Source: Nesterenkonia alba DSM 19423 | GTDB lineage: Bacteria > Actinomycetota > Actinomycetes > Actinomycetales > Micrococcaceae | DNA length: 48,956 nucleotides | Assembly (NCBI RefSeq): GCF_000421745.1 | Contig: NZ_ATXP01000016.1 | Coordinates: 1 to 48,956, forward strand | Direction of reading: 5' to 3' | Part shown: positions 12,295-21,572 of the stretch, in pieces | How the letters are laid out: each line of letters begins with the position of its first letter | Position numbering within the stretch: the first letter of the stretch is position 1 | Notes under the pieces: generated by a model | Told to the model about the DNA's origin: nothing | What the model saw: only the letters and a program-made list of their open reading frames with translations | Databases searched by the model: none | Position numbers and translations under genes: made by a program

Positions 12295-13509
12295 TTAGGT
12301 GGAATAGGCACTGTTTTCGTGCACATAGTCGTGGGTGAGGTCGTTGGTGAGCACGGTGGCTTCTGCTCCGCCGGCGTTGAGATCGATGACGACCTCAACA
12401 TCGCGGCCGCTGAGATCCACCTGACTGCGGTCCTCACCGATGCCCCCTCCGCGGCAGATCCAGACGCCGTTGACGGCGACATCAACCTCAGAGGGTTCGA
12501 AGGCAGCATCTGTGGTGCCCACCGCCGAGAGGATCCGCCCCCAGTTGGGGTCTTGTCCGAAGATCGCTGTTTTGAACAGGGCCGAGCGGGCAACCGCGCG
12601 GCTGACCGTTTCAGCCTGATCCTCTGTGGCCGCGCCCATGGTGCGGATCCTGATCTCGTGGGCAGCACCTTCGGCATCGGCGATGAGCTGGGCGGCCAAG
12701 TCGTGGCAGACCTGGGTCAGTGCCTGACGGAACGCTGTGATCTCCAGCGTCTCGGCCTCGGGGTGGGCTCCGGAGGCCAGGGCGATGACAGTGTCATTGG
12801 TGGACATGCACCCGTCCGAATCAGCCCGGTTAAAGGAGACTCGGACCGCATCGGTGAGCGCGGCCTGCAGCTCGGCAGGGGGCAGGGCCGCATCTGTGGT
12901 GATGACGGAGAGCATCGTGGCCATTCCCGGAGCTAGCATGCCCGCTCCCTTGGCCATTCCACCAATGGCGAACCCGGGCCCGGAAGCTGTGGCGGTCTTC
13001 GGTCGGGTATCAGTAGTCATGATGGCTTCTGCTGCGGCAGTGCCGGCCTGCGCATCGTCGCGAAGATCTGCAGCTGCCTGCTGGACTCCACTGAGCAGGG
13101 CGGGCATCTTTAGCCGCTCACCGATGAGCCCGGTGGAGCAGACCAGCACGTCCTGGGCGGAGAGGCCAAGGTGCTCAGCGGTGCGCTCTGCGGTGGTGTG
13201 GGTGTCCTGGAAACCTTGCGGGCCGGTGCACGCATTGGCACCACCGGAGTTGAGCACCACAGCGTCGGCACGCCCGTCGGAGATGGCTTGCCGGGACCAG
13301 AGCACCGGGGCGGCGGCGAAGCGGTTGGTGGTGAACACTGCCGCAGCGCTGCGCTGGGGTCCGGTGTTGACCACCAAGGCGACATCGGGTCCGCTGCTCT
13401 TCAACCCGGCGGTGACTCCGGCTGCGCTGAACCCTGCCGGGGCGGTGACCCCGTTGCCGGGCGCGGTGTTTGCACGTGCCGGGGGTGTCGTCGCTGAGTT
13501 TTCGGTCAC
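12295..13509 (-). CDS. argJ: Bifunctional ornithine acetyltransferase / N-acetylglutamate synthase
   Basis: Recycles the acetyl group from N-acetylornithine to glutamate and often can also use acetyl-CoA. The protein is a proenzyme that cuts itself before a Thr. The cleavage motif [14 protein letters not shown] is clear, placing the nucleophile at Thr198. The start is GTG 13509 (404 aa): AGGAG lies 7 nt upstream and the GTGA overlaps the argC stop. Presence of argJ fits the acetyl-cycling route of arginine synthesis. Confidence 0.95.
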   Translation of the reverse strand: MTENSATTPPARANTAPGNGVTAPAGFSAAGVTAGLKSSGPDVALVVNTGPQRSAAAVFTTNRFAAAPVLWSRQAISDGRADAVVLNSGGANACTGPQGFQDTHTTAERTAEHLGLSAQDVLVCSTGLIGERLKMPALLSGVQQAAADLRDDAQAGTAAAEAIMTTDTRPKTATASGPGFAIGGMAKGAGMLAPGMATMLSVITTDAALPPAELQAALTDAVRVSFNRADSDGCMSTNDTVIALASGAHPEAETLEITAFRQALTQVCHDLAAQLIADAEGAAHEIRIRTMGAATEDQAETVSRAVARSALFKTAIFGQDPNWGRILSAVGTTDAAFEPSEVDVAVNGVWICRGGGIGEDRSQVDLSGRDVEVVIDLNAGGAEATVLTNDLTHDYVHENSAYST

Positions 13510-14537
13510 GGTGCGACTCCTAACTGCCCGAGTCCGAGCGTTTCCTCCACACCGAGGGCCAGGTTCATCGACTGCACCGCTCCCCCGGCTGTGCCTTTGG
13601 TGAGATTGTCTGAGGCTGAGCACACAATGACGCGTCCGGCGCGCTCATCCACGGCCAGCTGCATAGTGACGTGGTTGGACCCTGCCACCTGTTGGGTGGC
13701 TGGCCACTGCCCGGCCGGTAGCAGGTGGACGAAGGGTTCGTCAGCGTACTGAGCGGTGTAGGTCTCCCGGAGGTCCCCTTCTCTCACTCCGGGGCGTAGC
13801 CGGGCGGTAGAGGTCGCCAGGATCCCGCGCGGCATCGGCGCCAAGGTGGGGGTGAAGGAAACCTGTACCGGGCTGCCAGCGGCCCAGCTCAAGCCTTGTT
13901 CGATCTCCGGGGTGTGCCGGTGGACGCCGCCGACGCCGTAGGGACTCATCGAGCCCATGACCTCACTGCCAAGCAGGTGGGGTTTCAGTGATTTCCCGGC
14001 ACCGGAGGTACCGGTGGCCGCAACGATCACCACATCTTCGGGTTCTACGAAACCGGCAGCGAAGGCCGGGGTGAGCCCCAGCAGGACCGTGGTCGGGTAG
14101 CAGCCCGGAACGGCGATGCGGGTGGCGTGGCGTAGCACATGCCGCTGTCCGGGTAATTCTGGAAGGCCGTAGGGCCAGGTTCCCTGGTGTTCCGAGCCGT
14201 AGAAGCGTTCCCATGCCGCGGTTGATTCCAGCCGATGGTCGGCGGCAGCGTCGATGACGACGACGTCGTCGCTCAGCTGGGCGGCCACCTCACCGGAGGC
14301 TCCATGAGGCAGAGCGAGGAAGACGACGTCGTGGTCGGCTAGGACTTCAGCGGTGGTGTCCTCCACTGTGCGTTCGGCCAGGCTGAGCAGATGCGGTTGT
14401 ACTGCACCGAGTTGCTGACCGGCACTGGAGTGGGCGGTGACCGCTCCGATCTCCACCTCGGGGTGAGTGGTCAACAGACGCAGGACTTCTCCCCCGGCGT
14501 AGCCGGAGGCACCGGAGACAGCGACGCGGTATGTCAT
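13506..14537 (-). CDS. argC: N-acetyl-gamma-glutamyl-phosphate reductase
   Basis: NADPH-dependent reduction of N-acetylglutamyl phosphate to the semialdehyde. The 343-residue protein starts with the Rossmann motif GASGYAGGE and has the catalytic Cys146 in AVPGCYPTT. The block LPHGAS is also conserved in the family. First gene of argCJBDFR. The ATG at 14537 is only 9 bp from the nearest ARG box and has no strong ribosome site, so ArgR probably occludes the promoter and the message may have a very short leader. Confidence 0.96.
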   Translation of the reverse strand: MTYRVAVSGASGYAGGEVLRLLTTHPEVEIGAVTAHSSAGQQLGAVQPHLLSLAERTVEDTTAEVLADHDVVFLALPHGASGEVAAQLSDDVVVIDAAADHRLESTAAWERFYGSEHQGTWPYGLPELPGQRHVLRHATRIAVPGCYPTTVLLGLTPAFAAGFVEPEDVVIVAATGTSGAGKSLKPHLLGSEVMGSMSPYGVGGVHRHTPEIEQGLSWAAGSPVQVSFTPTLAPMPRGILATSTARLRPGVREGDLRETYTAQYADEPFVHLLPAGQWPATQQVAGSNHVTMQLAVDERAGRVIVCSASDNLTKGTAGGAVQSMNLALGVEETLGLGQLGVAP

Positions 14538-14546
14538 GCACCCAGT

Positions 14547-14584
14547 CTTGCAGACTTATGCATCAGTATCAATATTTATGCACA
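14547..14584 (-). promoter_or_regulatory. Tandem ARG boxes (ArgR operator) upstream of argC
   Basis: On the minus strand the cores read TGCATAAATATTGA (14582-14569) and TGCATAAGTCTGCA (14562-14549). They match 12 and about 10 of the 14 core positions of TGAATwwwwATTCA. As full 18-bp boxes they are 2 bp apart, the classical tandem arrangement bound by an ArgR hexamer. They lie directly before the argC start and between argC and the divergent oxidoreductase gene. Confidence 0.8.
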
Positions 14585-14641
14585 AAGCTGATTGGCTCAG
14601 ATAGTTCTCTCCGAGCGGGGTGCTTGGGTAACCTGTGGCAC

Positions 14642-15649
14642 ATGAGTGAGCCGACTGTCTATCCCGAAGATCTTCCGGATACCAATACCGTGGTGCGAGC
14701 CACTGCGGCCGGCGGGCCGGAGGTCTTCGAGTCCGCGCAGACTCCACTGCCCGAGCCGGGACCAGGACAGCTGCTGGTGACCACCGCCGCAGCCGGTGTG
14801 AACTTCATCGAAACCTACCAGCGCTCCGGCGTGTATCCGGTGGACTACCCCTTTGTCCCAGGAACTGAGGCTGCTGGACGCATTCTGGCCATCGGTGAGG
14901 GAGTCGAAGGCTACAGTCTGGGCCAGCGGGTCACCACCTGCGAGGCTGCTACCGGGACCTATGCTTCCCATTTCCTGGTCGATGCCGCCAAGGCGGTCGC
15001 CGTGCCCGATGACATTACCGATGAGCAGGCGGCCGCCTTGCCCCTGCAGGGGGCCACCGCCCACTACCTCATCAACTCCACCTACCGAGTCTCCCCCGGC
15101 CAGACGGTGCTCACCCATGCCGGAGCCGGGGGCGTGGGCCAGATTCTCACCCAGCTGCTCAAAGCCAAGGGTGCCCGAGTCATCACCACCACCTCCACCG
15201 AGCAGAAGGCGCAGATCGCCCAGGACGCTGGAGCCGACCACGTGCTCGGCTACGAGAATTTCGCTGAGGAAGTCCTGCAGATCACCAATGGTGAAGGTGT
15301 GGCAGTGGTCTACGACGGCGTCGGCAAAGACACGTTCGCCGGGTCACTGAAGTCCCTGGCCGTGCGGGGGATGCTGGTGCTCTTCGGTGGGGCCTCCGGA
15401 CAGGTTCCGCCCTTCGACCTACAGGAACTCAACAAGGCCGGCGGACTCTTCGTGACCCGCCCTGCCCTGCACTGGTATCTGCGCAATGCCGAGGAACGCA
15501 CCTGGCGATACACCGAACTGTTCTCCGCTCTCACCAACGGAGATCTCACCCTCAACATCGGGGCAACCTACCCCTTGGCCGAGGCCGGGCGAGCCCACGA
15601 GGATCTCGAGTCCCGGCGCACCACCGGCAAATTGCTGCTGACGCCCTGA
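14642..15649 (+). CDS. NADPH:quinone oxidoreductase, zeta-crystallin type
   Basis: Zinc-free medium-chain dehydrogenase/reductase, 335 residues. The N-terminal catalytic fold has GVNFIETYQRSGVYPVDYP, typical of the Qor branch. The NADPH-binding motif AGAGGVGQILTQLLKAKGA lies near the middle. No zinc-ligand cysteines are present, consistent with quinone or alkenal reduction. The frame is open upstream of the chosen ATG, but homology starts at about MSEPTVYPED. It is divergent from argC and stands alone, followed by a long hairpin at 15693-15736. Confidence 0.9.
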   Translation: MSEPTVYPEDLPDTNTVVRATAAGGPEVFESAQTPLPEPGPGQLLVTTAAAGVNFIETYQRSGVYPVDYPFVPGTEAAGRILAIGEGVEGYSLGQRVTTCEAATGTYASHFLVDAAKAVAVPDDITDEQAAALPLQGATAHYLINSTYRVSPGQTVLTHAGAGGVGQILTQLLKAKGARVITTTSTEQKAQIAQDAGADHVLGYENFAEEVLQITNGEGVAVVYDGVGKDTFAGSLKSLAVRGMLVLFGGASGQVPPFDLQELNKAGGLFVTRPALHWYLRNAEERTWRYTELFSALTNGDLTLNIGATYPLAEAGRAHEDLESRRTTGKLLLTP

Positions 15650-15692
15650 ACAGGGCTCACTCCCGAAGAGAAAGCCGCAGAGGAGAGGGAAG

Positions 15693-15736
15693 GAGCGGGC
15701 CACGCCGCCTGGGGTGACGTACGGCGTGACCCGCTC
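15693..15736 (+). terminator. Long hairpin downstream of the quinone oxidoreductase
   Basis: GAGCGGGCCACGCCG and its near-perfect complement CGGCGTGACCCGCTC form a 15-bp stem with one mismatch around a 14-nt loop, 43 nt after the stop. There is no U-tract. It is probably a terminator; a processing or stabilising RNA structure is the alternative. The rest of 15737-15930 shows no gene. Confidence 0.5.
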
Positions 15737-15932
15737 ACGGGGTCCGCATGACCTGCCCTTGGAGGGGACGGAACGGGGGACGTTCAGGCCATGCTCACCG
15801 CCGAACACGGAGGTTTCAGCGGTGGTCTGGATCGCCAGCTAAGTTGCAGCCGCACGCTGCTTCCCGCTACCGATGACACCCAATCTACGCACCGGATGCC
15901 GCTGGTGACATCCGTCGGGAAGCGTCACCTGA

Positions 15933-15974
15933 TGTCGCCTTGAGGCGACAGTCTGAATCTGCACTGTCCGACAG
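15933..15974. promoter_or_regulatory. Cluster of dyads upstream of the two-component system
   Basis: TGTCGCCT-TG-AGGCGACA (15933-15950) is a perfect 8-bp dyad. It overlaps GACAGT-N10-ACTGTC (15947-15968) and adjoins CTGTC-C-GACAG (15964-15974). All lie 35-76 bp before the kinase start, a usual place for an operator. A -10-like TAGACT at 15996-16001 lies 8 nt before the ATG, so the transcript may be leaderless. Binding by the adjacent response regulator is inferred. Confidence 0.45.
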
Positions 15975-16008
15975 CGGCACACAGCTTGCGCTCTTTAGAC
16001 TGAACCTT

Positions 16009-17241
16009 ATGTCCACCAGTGCGCGCCGCCCTGTCCCTTTACCGGTGGGCCTGCGTGCCCGTCGCTGGATGGCCCGGCACCCCATGGTGGTGGACGCACT
16101 GTTGGCTGCAGCGGTCATGATCCTCATCAGCTGGCTCATTCACGCCGAACGTGGAGGTTTCCGCGCCCCGGATACGGGAGCCTATCTGTGCGCAGTGGCC
16201 TTGGGTGCCCTGCTGCTGGTGCGTCGTCGTGCTCCCCTGGTCGTTCTGCTGCTCAGTGTGCTGACCCTGGCGGTCTATATCGCTGCCGGCTACCCGAATA
16301 TCGGCATCGGGCTACCGCTGGCTGCAGCACTGTATTCGGCGGCCGAACGGGATCGGCAGCACTGGTCGGTGACTGTCTCGACCACCTTGGTCTTCCTCAT
16401 GTTCTTCTCTGCGCTGGCGACTTCGTTCATCCGGGAGACCGACACCAACCTCTTCTCGGTATTCATCTACAACTTCGCTCCCGATATCGCTCTGATGGCC
16501 GCTGTCATCGCCTTAGGTGACAGTGTGCGCGCACGCCGGGACCTCGCCCTGCGTTCAGCACGACTCATTGAGGCCACTGCCGAGCACGAACGGTCCCTGG
16601 CGCAGACCGTCGCTGCAGAAGAACGGACCGAGATCGCCCGAGAACTCCACGACACCCTGGGCCACCAGGCCACCGTGGTGAGCATGCACGCCGAAGTGGC
16701 CACCGCCGCGCTGCCGGAGAACCCCCAGGCTGCGGAACGTTCCCTGGCGGTCATTAGCGACACCAGCCGCCACATGATGAAGGAACTGCGCCACACCGTC
16801 CAGACACTGCGCGACCACGAGGTCCGCCGCCCCGAGCTCTCGGTCGATATGCTGCGCCGAACCGTGCTCGCCGGGTCCTCCCTGGACCTTCAGACAGATA
16901 TCCGGATCTCCCCGGAGCTCGATGAAGACGTCGAAGCCACCGCATACCGCATCGTTCAGGAAGCTCTGACCAATGTCGCCCGCCATTCGCAGGCCCGTGC
17001 GGCGAGTGTACAGATCACCGAAGAGGACGGCCAGGTCACCATTGTGGTCCACGATGCGGGGCCCCGGCGTACTGGCACCGGAAACGGCACCTCCGGGGTG
17101 GGCATCGTGGGGATGCGGGAACGGGCCGCGGCCCTGGGTGGGCAGCTCGAGGCCGGGCCAGAGGGGGACGGCTTCTGTGTGCGTGCGGTTCTACCGTCCC
17201 GCCGGCCGGTGACCTCCGAGGCGCAGAAGGAACCAGCATGA
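16009..17241 (+). CDS. Sensor histidine kinase, NarL-system type
   Basis: Membrane sensor kinase, 410 residues. About four to five hydrophobic segments fill residues 27-170. A HisKA_3 dimerisation domain follows, with phospho-acceptor His214 in IARELHDTLGHQ. A HATPase_c domain has the N box EALTNVARHS and the G box GVGIVGMRERAAALGG. There is no large extracellular sensor domain, so the signal is probably sensed within the membrane. The stop overlaps the regulator start (ATGA), making this a coupled pair. The stimulus is unknown. Confidence 0.92.
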   Translation: MSTSARRPVPLPVGLRARRWMARHPMVVDALLAAAVMILISWLIHAERGGFRAPDTGAYLCAVALGALLLVRRRAPLVVLLLSVLTLAVYIAAGYPNIGIGLPLAAALYSAAERDRQHWSVTVSTTLVFLMFFSALATSFIRETDTNLFSVFIYNFAPDIALMAAVIALGDSVRARRDLALRSARLIEATAEHERSLAQTVAAEERTEIARELHDTLGHQATVVSMHAEVATAALPENPQAAERSLAVISDTSRHMMKELRHTVQTLRDHEVRRPELSVDMLRRTVLAGSSLDLQTDIRISPELDEDVEATAYRIVQEALTNVARHSQARAASVQITEEDGQVTIVVHDAGPRRTGTGNGTSGVGIVGMRERAAALGGQLEAGPEGDGFCVRAVLPSRRPVTSEAQKEPA

Positions 17242-17876
17242 TCGGTGTGTTACTGGTCGACGATCAACACTTGGTCCGAACCGGTCTGCGGACCCTGTTA
17301 GAAAGTGACGCCGACATCGAGGTGGTCGGTGAGGCTGAAAACGGCCAACAGTGCCTGAGCCGGCTTCAGGCGCTGCGCCCCGATGTGGTGCTGATGGATA
17401 TCCGGATGCCGGTGATGGACGGGATTGAAGCCACCGGACGGATCACTCAGTTGCCGTCAGCCCCCACGGTGCTCATTCTCACCACTTTCGACGACGACGA
17501 TGAGGTCCTGCGTGCCATCCGCGCCGGGGCTGCTGGGTACCTCCTCAAGGACACCCCCGGGGTGAAGCTGCGCGAGGCGGTGCGGGCCGTGGCCCAGGGG
17601 GACCATCAGCTCTCCCCGCAGATCACCCGGAAACTGATGGAACATATCGCCGCGACTCCCGCTCGCACCGAGATCCCGGATCTCTCCGGTCTCACCAGCC
17701 GGGAACGAGAAATCCTCACTGCCGTGGCCCAGGGGTGGACCAACCAGGAGATCGCCGCTGAGCTGTATCTCAGCCCAGCCACCGCGCGTACCTATGTCAG
17801 CCGCATCCTCACCAAACTCGGCGCACGGGACCGCACCGAGCTAGCTATTTTGGCCCACCGCGCCGGTCTCGCCTGA
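17238..17876 (+). CDS. LuxR/NarL-family response regulator
   Basis: Cytoplasmic partner of the preceding kinase, 212 residues. The receiver domain has the acidic pair DD at residues 8-9, phospho-acceptor Asp54 in VVLMDIRMPVMDG and a conserved Lys in LLKDTPG. The C-terminal LuxR helix-turn-helix (LTSREREILTAVAQG, then NQEIAAELYLS) binds DNA. Likely binds the dyads at 15933-15974 (inferred). It converges on pheT with 20 bp between the stops. Confidence 0.94.
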   Translation: MIGVLLVDDQHLVRTGLRTLLESDADIEVVGEAENGQQCLSRLQALRPDVVLMDIRMPVMDGIEATGRITQLPSAPTVLILTTFDDDDEVLRAIRAGAAGYLLKDTPGVKLREAVRAVAQGDHQLSPQITRKLMEHIAATPARTEIPDLSGLTSREREILTAVAQGWTNQEIAAELYLSPATARTYVSRILTKLGARDRTELAILAHRAGLA

Positions 17877-17896
17877 ACGGAGGGCGCTTCCTGTGG

Positions 17897-20431
17897 CTAA
17901 CGCTGCACGGCCCCGTGACGCTGCGCTGCCAGGGCGACTGCGGCGTCGCGGGCTTCAGAGGCTTCCTCGGCGGTGAGTGTTCTGTCCGGGGCGCGGAAGC
18001 CCAGCGCGAAGGCCAGGGACTTCTTCCCCGCCTCGATGCCCTCACCGGAGTAGATGTCGAACAGTTCGATGCTCTCCAGTAAGTCCCCAGCCCCCTCAGC
18101 CAGCGTGGCCTGCAGTTCACCGGCCGGGAGACTCTCTGCCACCACGACTGCGACATCCTGGGTGGTCAGCGGGAAGGTGCTGATCGCCTCGGCGGTCACC
18201 TGATCCGGGGCGGCGGCCAGCAGTGCTGAGAGGTTCAGCTCCATCACGCTGGTGCGTTCGGGCAACTCCTCGGCTTCGATCACCTTGGGATGGAGTTCAC
18301 CGGCGTAGCCGACTGGCTGGCCACCCCACCGCAGCTGCGCGGTACGGCCGGGGTGGAAGGCCTGGTGGGAGCCCTGGACCACCTCGAGGTCAACGTGCAG
18401 CAGCTCGGCCACATCACGTGCAGCGGCCACAGCGTCTGCCCAGTCCCGGGCTCGGCCGGCACCGCCCAGTTCAGCAGCCGGCTCCGTTCCGGTGACCACC
18501 GCGGCTACGTGCAACGGCTGATCCGGGATCCCGGCTTCCAGATCGCGGATCACGGCGTCACCGGGGTAGGCCCCCAGTCCGGGGATCTCCGCGGAACCAT
18601 GCTGCTCACCGGGTAAGAAGACCGCCCCCGTTTCGTAGAGCGCCAGGTCCCTGAAGCCGCGGGAGATGTTGCGCCGCACCGTGTCCAGCAGCCCGGGCAG
18701 CAGGGTGGTCCGCAGGGTGGGGTACTGAGCGGCGATCGGATTGGCCAGTCTCACCAGCGGCAGCGGCTGACCAGCATCTGCCCGGCCGAAGAGCTCATTG
18801 GCCTCCACCGAGTAGAACGGGTAGTTCAGCACCTCGGTGAATCCGGCAGCCGACAATCCCGCAGAGACGGTACGACGACGTCGCTGGTGAGCGGTCAGCC
18901 CCCGTCCGGCAGGTGCCACCGGCAGTCGGGAGGGGATCTGGTCGTAGCCGACCAGCCGGGCGATCTCCTCCACCAGGGCCTCAGGGATGGTGATGTCCGG
19001 GCGCCAACTCGGCGGAGTGACTATCAGGGCTCCGTGGTCTTCACGCACCTCGGCCCCGATCTCGGTGAGGGTCTGGATGATCTGCTCACGGCTGAAGGCA
19101 ATACCGGTGAGCCGCTGCGGCAGCTCAAGCTCCAGGGTGATCGGCTCCGGCTGCCGTGGCTGCCCGACTTCGGTCACCTCCCCGGTGTCGGTGCCGCCGG
19201 CGAGGTCGACTAAGAGGTCGACCGCCCGCTGGGCAGCAATTGCCTGCAGCTGGGTGTCGACTCCACGTTCGAAACGCTTGGAGGCTTCCGATGGCAGCTT
19301 GTGTCGGCGTTTGGATCGCGCCACGGTGATCGGGTCAAAGTGTGCGGCTTCGATCACGATGGTCGTGGTGGCTGCACTGACCTCGGTGCTGGCCCCGCCC
19401 ATGACTCCGGCGATGCCGATGGCTCCGGTGTCATCGGTGATGAGCAGGTCTTCGGGGTGGAGGTCCCGCTCCTTGCCGTCCAGGGTGGTGAGCTTCTCCC
19501 CTGCCTCAGCCCGGCGGACTCGGATGGGGCCGGTGAGCTTCTCGGCGTCGTAGAAGTGCAGCGGCTGGCCCAGTTCCAGCATGACGTAGTTGGAGATGTC
19601 CACCGCCAGGCTGATCGGGCGCATCCCGGCCAGGCGTAGCCGGGAGGCCATCCACGGCGGGGTGGGCACTGTAGCGTCCACTCCCGTGACGGTGCGGGTG
19701 ACGAAGGTGCTGCACCCGGGCACTGAGTAGATGGGTGCGGCGTCGTCGATCTCCACCGGGTACCCGGGCTGGGTGTCTTCCGGCAGTGTCACACTGCAGG
19801 CGGGGTCGGTGAAGTCTGTGCCGGTCGCGTGACTGTACTCCCTGGCCACTCCGCGAATACTGAAGGCGTAACCGCGGTCGGGGGTGACGTTGATCTCGGC
19901 GGCGGTGTCGTAGAGGCCCAGCAGTTCCAAGGCGTCGGTGCCGGGTTCGGGGTCCAGTCCCAGGGTGGAGAGCACCAGGATGCCGTCGTGGTCCTCTCCG
20001 ATGCCCAGTTCCTTGACCGAAGCAATCATTCCGGCCGAGAGATGCCCGTAGGTCTTCCGCGCACTGATGCGGAAATCTCCCGGCAGCACGGCACCCGGAA
20101 GGGTGACGACGACCTTGTCGCCGACCTCGAAGTTGTGCGCACCGCAGACCACACCCTGGATGCCGGAGGGGTCGATGCCATCGCCGGTCAGGCTTTGCTG
20201 CTGACCTTCGGGAACCACCCGGACCTGGCACCAGTTGATGGTCTTGCCGTTGGACTGCGGCTCTGGCGTCTTGTCCAGGACTTCACCCACCACGATCGGG
20301 CCGGTGAGCTCCGGGGTGTGGACATCCTCTTCTTCCAGACCAACTTTGACCAACTCGGCCATAAGGTCCTCAGCACTACCCTCAGCGGGGAACTGAGTGT
20401 ACTCCCGGATCCATGACAGTGGGATACGCAT
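17897..20431 (-). CDS. pheT: Phenylalanine--tRNA ligase beta subunit
   Basis: Non-catalytic subunit of the alpha2-beta2 enzyme that provides tRNA binding and editing. The 844-residue protein is full length. An EMAP/OB-like tRNA-binding domain is at about 40-150. The B3/B4 editing domain, B5 domain (GVDTQLQAIAAQRAVDLL) and a catalytic-like core follow. A C-terminal anticodon-binding ferredoxin-like domain is near 750-844 (FPLTTQDVAVVV). It starts 3 nt after the pheS stop and the two are certainly co-expressed. Confidence 0.97.
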   Translation of the reverse strand: MRIPLSWIREYTQFPAEGSAEDLMAELVKVGLEEEDVHTPELTGPIVVGEVLDKTPEPQSNGKTINWCQVRVVPEGQQQSLTGDGIDPSGIQGVVCGAHNFEVGDKVVVTLPGAVLPGDFRISARKTYGHLSAGMIASVKELGIGEDHDGILVLSTLGLDPEPGTDALELLGLYDTAAEINVTPDRGYAFSIRGVAREYSHATGTDFTDPACSVTLPEDTQPGYPVEIDDAAPIYSVPGCSTFVTRTVTGVDATVPTPPWMASRLRLAGMRPISLAVDISNYVMLELGQPLHFYDAEKLTGPIRVRRAEAGEKLTTLDGKERDLHPEDLLITDDTGAIGIAGVMGGASTEVSAATTTIVIEAAHFDPITVARSKRRHKLPSEASKRFERGVDTQLQAIAAQRAVDLLVDLAGGTDTGEVTEVGQPRQPEPITLELELPQRLTGIAFSREQIIQTLTEIGAEVREDHGALIVTPPSWRPDITIPEALVEEIARLVGYDQIPSRLPVAPAGRGLTAHQRRRRTVSAGLSAAGFTEVLNYPFYSVEANELFGRADAGQPLPLVRLANPIAAQYPTLRTTLLPGLLDTVRRNISRGFRDLALYETGAVFLPGEQHGSAEIPGLGAYPGDAVIRDLEAGIPDQPLHVAAVVTGTEPAAELGGAGRARDWADAVAAARDVAELLHVDLEVVQGSHQAFHPGRTAQLRWGGQPVGYAGELHPKVIEAEELPERTSVMELNLSALLAAAPDQVTAEAISTFPLTTQDVAVVVAESLPAGELQATLAEGAGDLLESIELFDIYSGEGIEAGKKSLAFALGFRAPDRTLTAEEASEARDAAVALAAQRHGAVQR

Positions 20432-20434
20432 GCC

Positions 20435-21502
20435 TCAGACCTCCTGTCCGAATCGCTGGCTGAACCGGATATCGCCTTCAATCATGTCGCGCATATCGGA
20501 GACTCCGTTGCGGAACATCAGGGTGCGCTCCACGCCCATACCGAAAGCGAACCCGGTGTACTCGGGATCCTTGACGCCGGCGGCGGCGAGCACATTGGGG
20601 TTGACCATGCCGCAGCCACCCCATTCGATCCACTGAGGGCCACCCTTGGCGTGTGGATCCCAGACGTCCATCTCTGCCGAAGGTTCGGTGAACGGGAAGT
20701 ACGAGGGGCGCAGTCGGATGGCTGCCTCAGGTCCGAACATCGCCCGGGCGAAGTGCTCCAGGGTGCCCTTCAAATCCGCCATGGTCAGCCCCTTGTCCAC
20801 AGCCAGACCTTCGAACTGGTGGAAGACCGGGGTGTGGGTGGCATCGAGCTCATCGGTGCGGAACGTCTTACCGGGGCAGAGCACATAGACCGGCAGATCC
20901 CGCTCCAACAGGGCACGGACCTGCACCGGCGAGGTGTGCGTGCGCAACACCAGATGGGATTCGGCCGGCTCGACGAAGAACGTGTCCTGCATTTCCCGGG
21001 CCGGGTGGTCGGGGTCGAAGTTCAGCGCATCGAAGTTAAACCACTCCGATTCCAGCTCAGGGCCTTCGGCGATCTCCCACCCCATGGCGGTGAACACATC
21101 GGCAACTCGCTCCTGTAGCACATTGAGCGGGTGGCGGGCACCGGGACGACGACGGCGCGGCGCCGCTGTGACGTCCACGGTCTCCTCCACGAGCACCCGG
21201 GCCGCATGTTCGGCCTCTAGTACCTCGGTTCGGGCTGCCAATGCTTTCTGAATCCGCCCGCGAGCGGCCCCGAGCAGTTTGCCGGCTTCCTTCTTCTCAT
21301 CCTTGGCGAGTTCTTTGATCCGCCGGTTGGCCAACACCACAGGGGCTTTGTCCCCGGTGTGGGCGATGCGGGCGGCCTTGAGCTGCTCGAGGTCCTCGGC
21401 GGCGTCGAAGGCGGCAATGGCCTCAGTGACGCAGCGTTCAATGGCGCTCTCATCGAGAGGGTGCGGCGCCTGGGGCTCCTCTGGTGTTTCGGAGGTGGGC
21501 AT
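20435..21502 (-). CDS. pheS: Phenylalanine--tRNA ligase alpha subunit
   Basis: Catalytic class II subunit, 355 residues. The N-terminal ~100 residues form the coiled-coil tRNA-contacting arm. The catalytic core has motif 2-like NFDPDHPAREMQDTFF, the Phe-pocket region and motif 3 GMGVERTLMFRNGVSDMRD. No T-box or attenuation peptide rich in Phe is visible in the 70-bp upstream gap. That gap holds a short hairpin (21550-21566) that may end the upstream transcript. Confidence 0.97.
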   Translation of the reverse strand: MPTSETPEEPQAPHPLDESAIERCVTEAIAAFDAAEDLEQLKAARIAHTGDKAPVVLANRRIKELAKDEKKEAGKLLGAARGRIQKALAARTEVLEAEHAARVLVEETVDVTAAPRRRRPGARHPLNVLQERVADVFTAMGWEIAEGPELESEWFNFDALNFDPDHPAREMQDTFFVEPAESHLVLRTHTSPVQVRALLERDLPVYVLCPGKTFRTDELDATHTPVFHQFEGLAVDKGLTMADLKGTLEHFARAMFGPEAAIRLRPSYFPFTEPSAEMDVWDPHAKGGPQWIEWGGCGMVNPNVLAAAGVKDPEYTGFAFGMGVERTLMFRNGVSDMRDMIEGDIRFSQRFGQEV

Positions 21503-21549
21503 ACTGCTCCCGTATCGAGGGTGGGTCGGTGTAATCCCGGACAGTTTAT

Positions 21550-21566
21550 GCCACCCGGTGGGCGGC
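21550..21566 (-). terminator. Possible short terminator between the DUF456 gene and pheS
   Basis: GCCGCCC and GGGTGGC pair over 7 positions (one G-U) around a 3-nt loop on the minus strand, followed by ATAAACT. The TAAACT could equally be a -10 for pheS, although no good -35 is present. Confidence 0.3.
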
Positions 21567-21572
21567 TCGGCG

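Noticed and set aside
21503-21572. Possible T-box or attenuator before pheS
   Set aside because: No Phe-rich leader peptide or T-box sequence; only a short hairpin is present.
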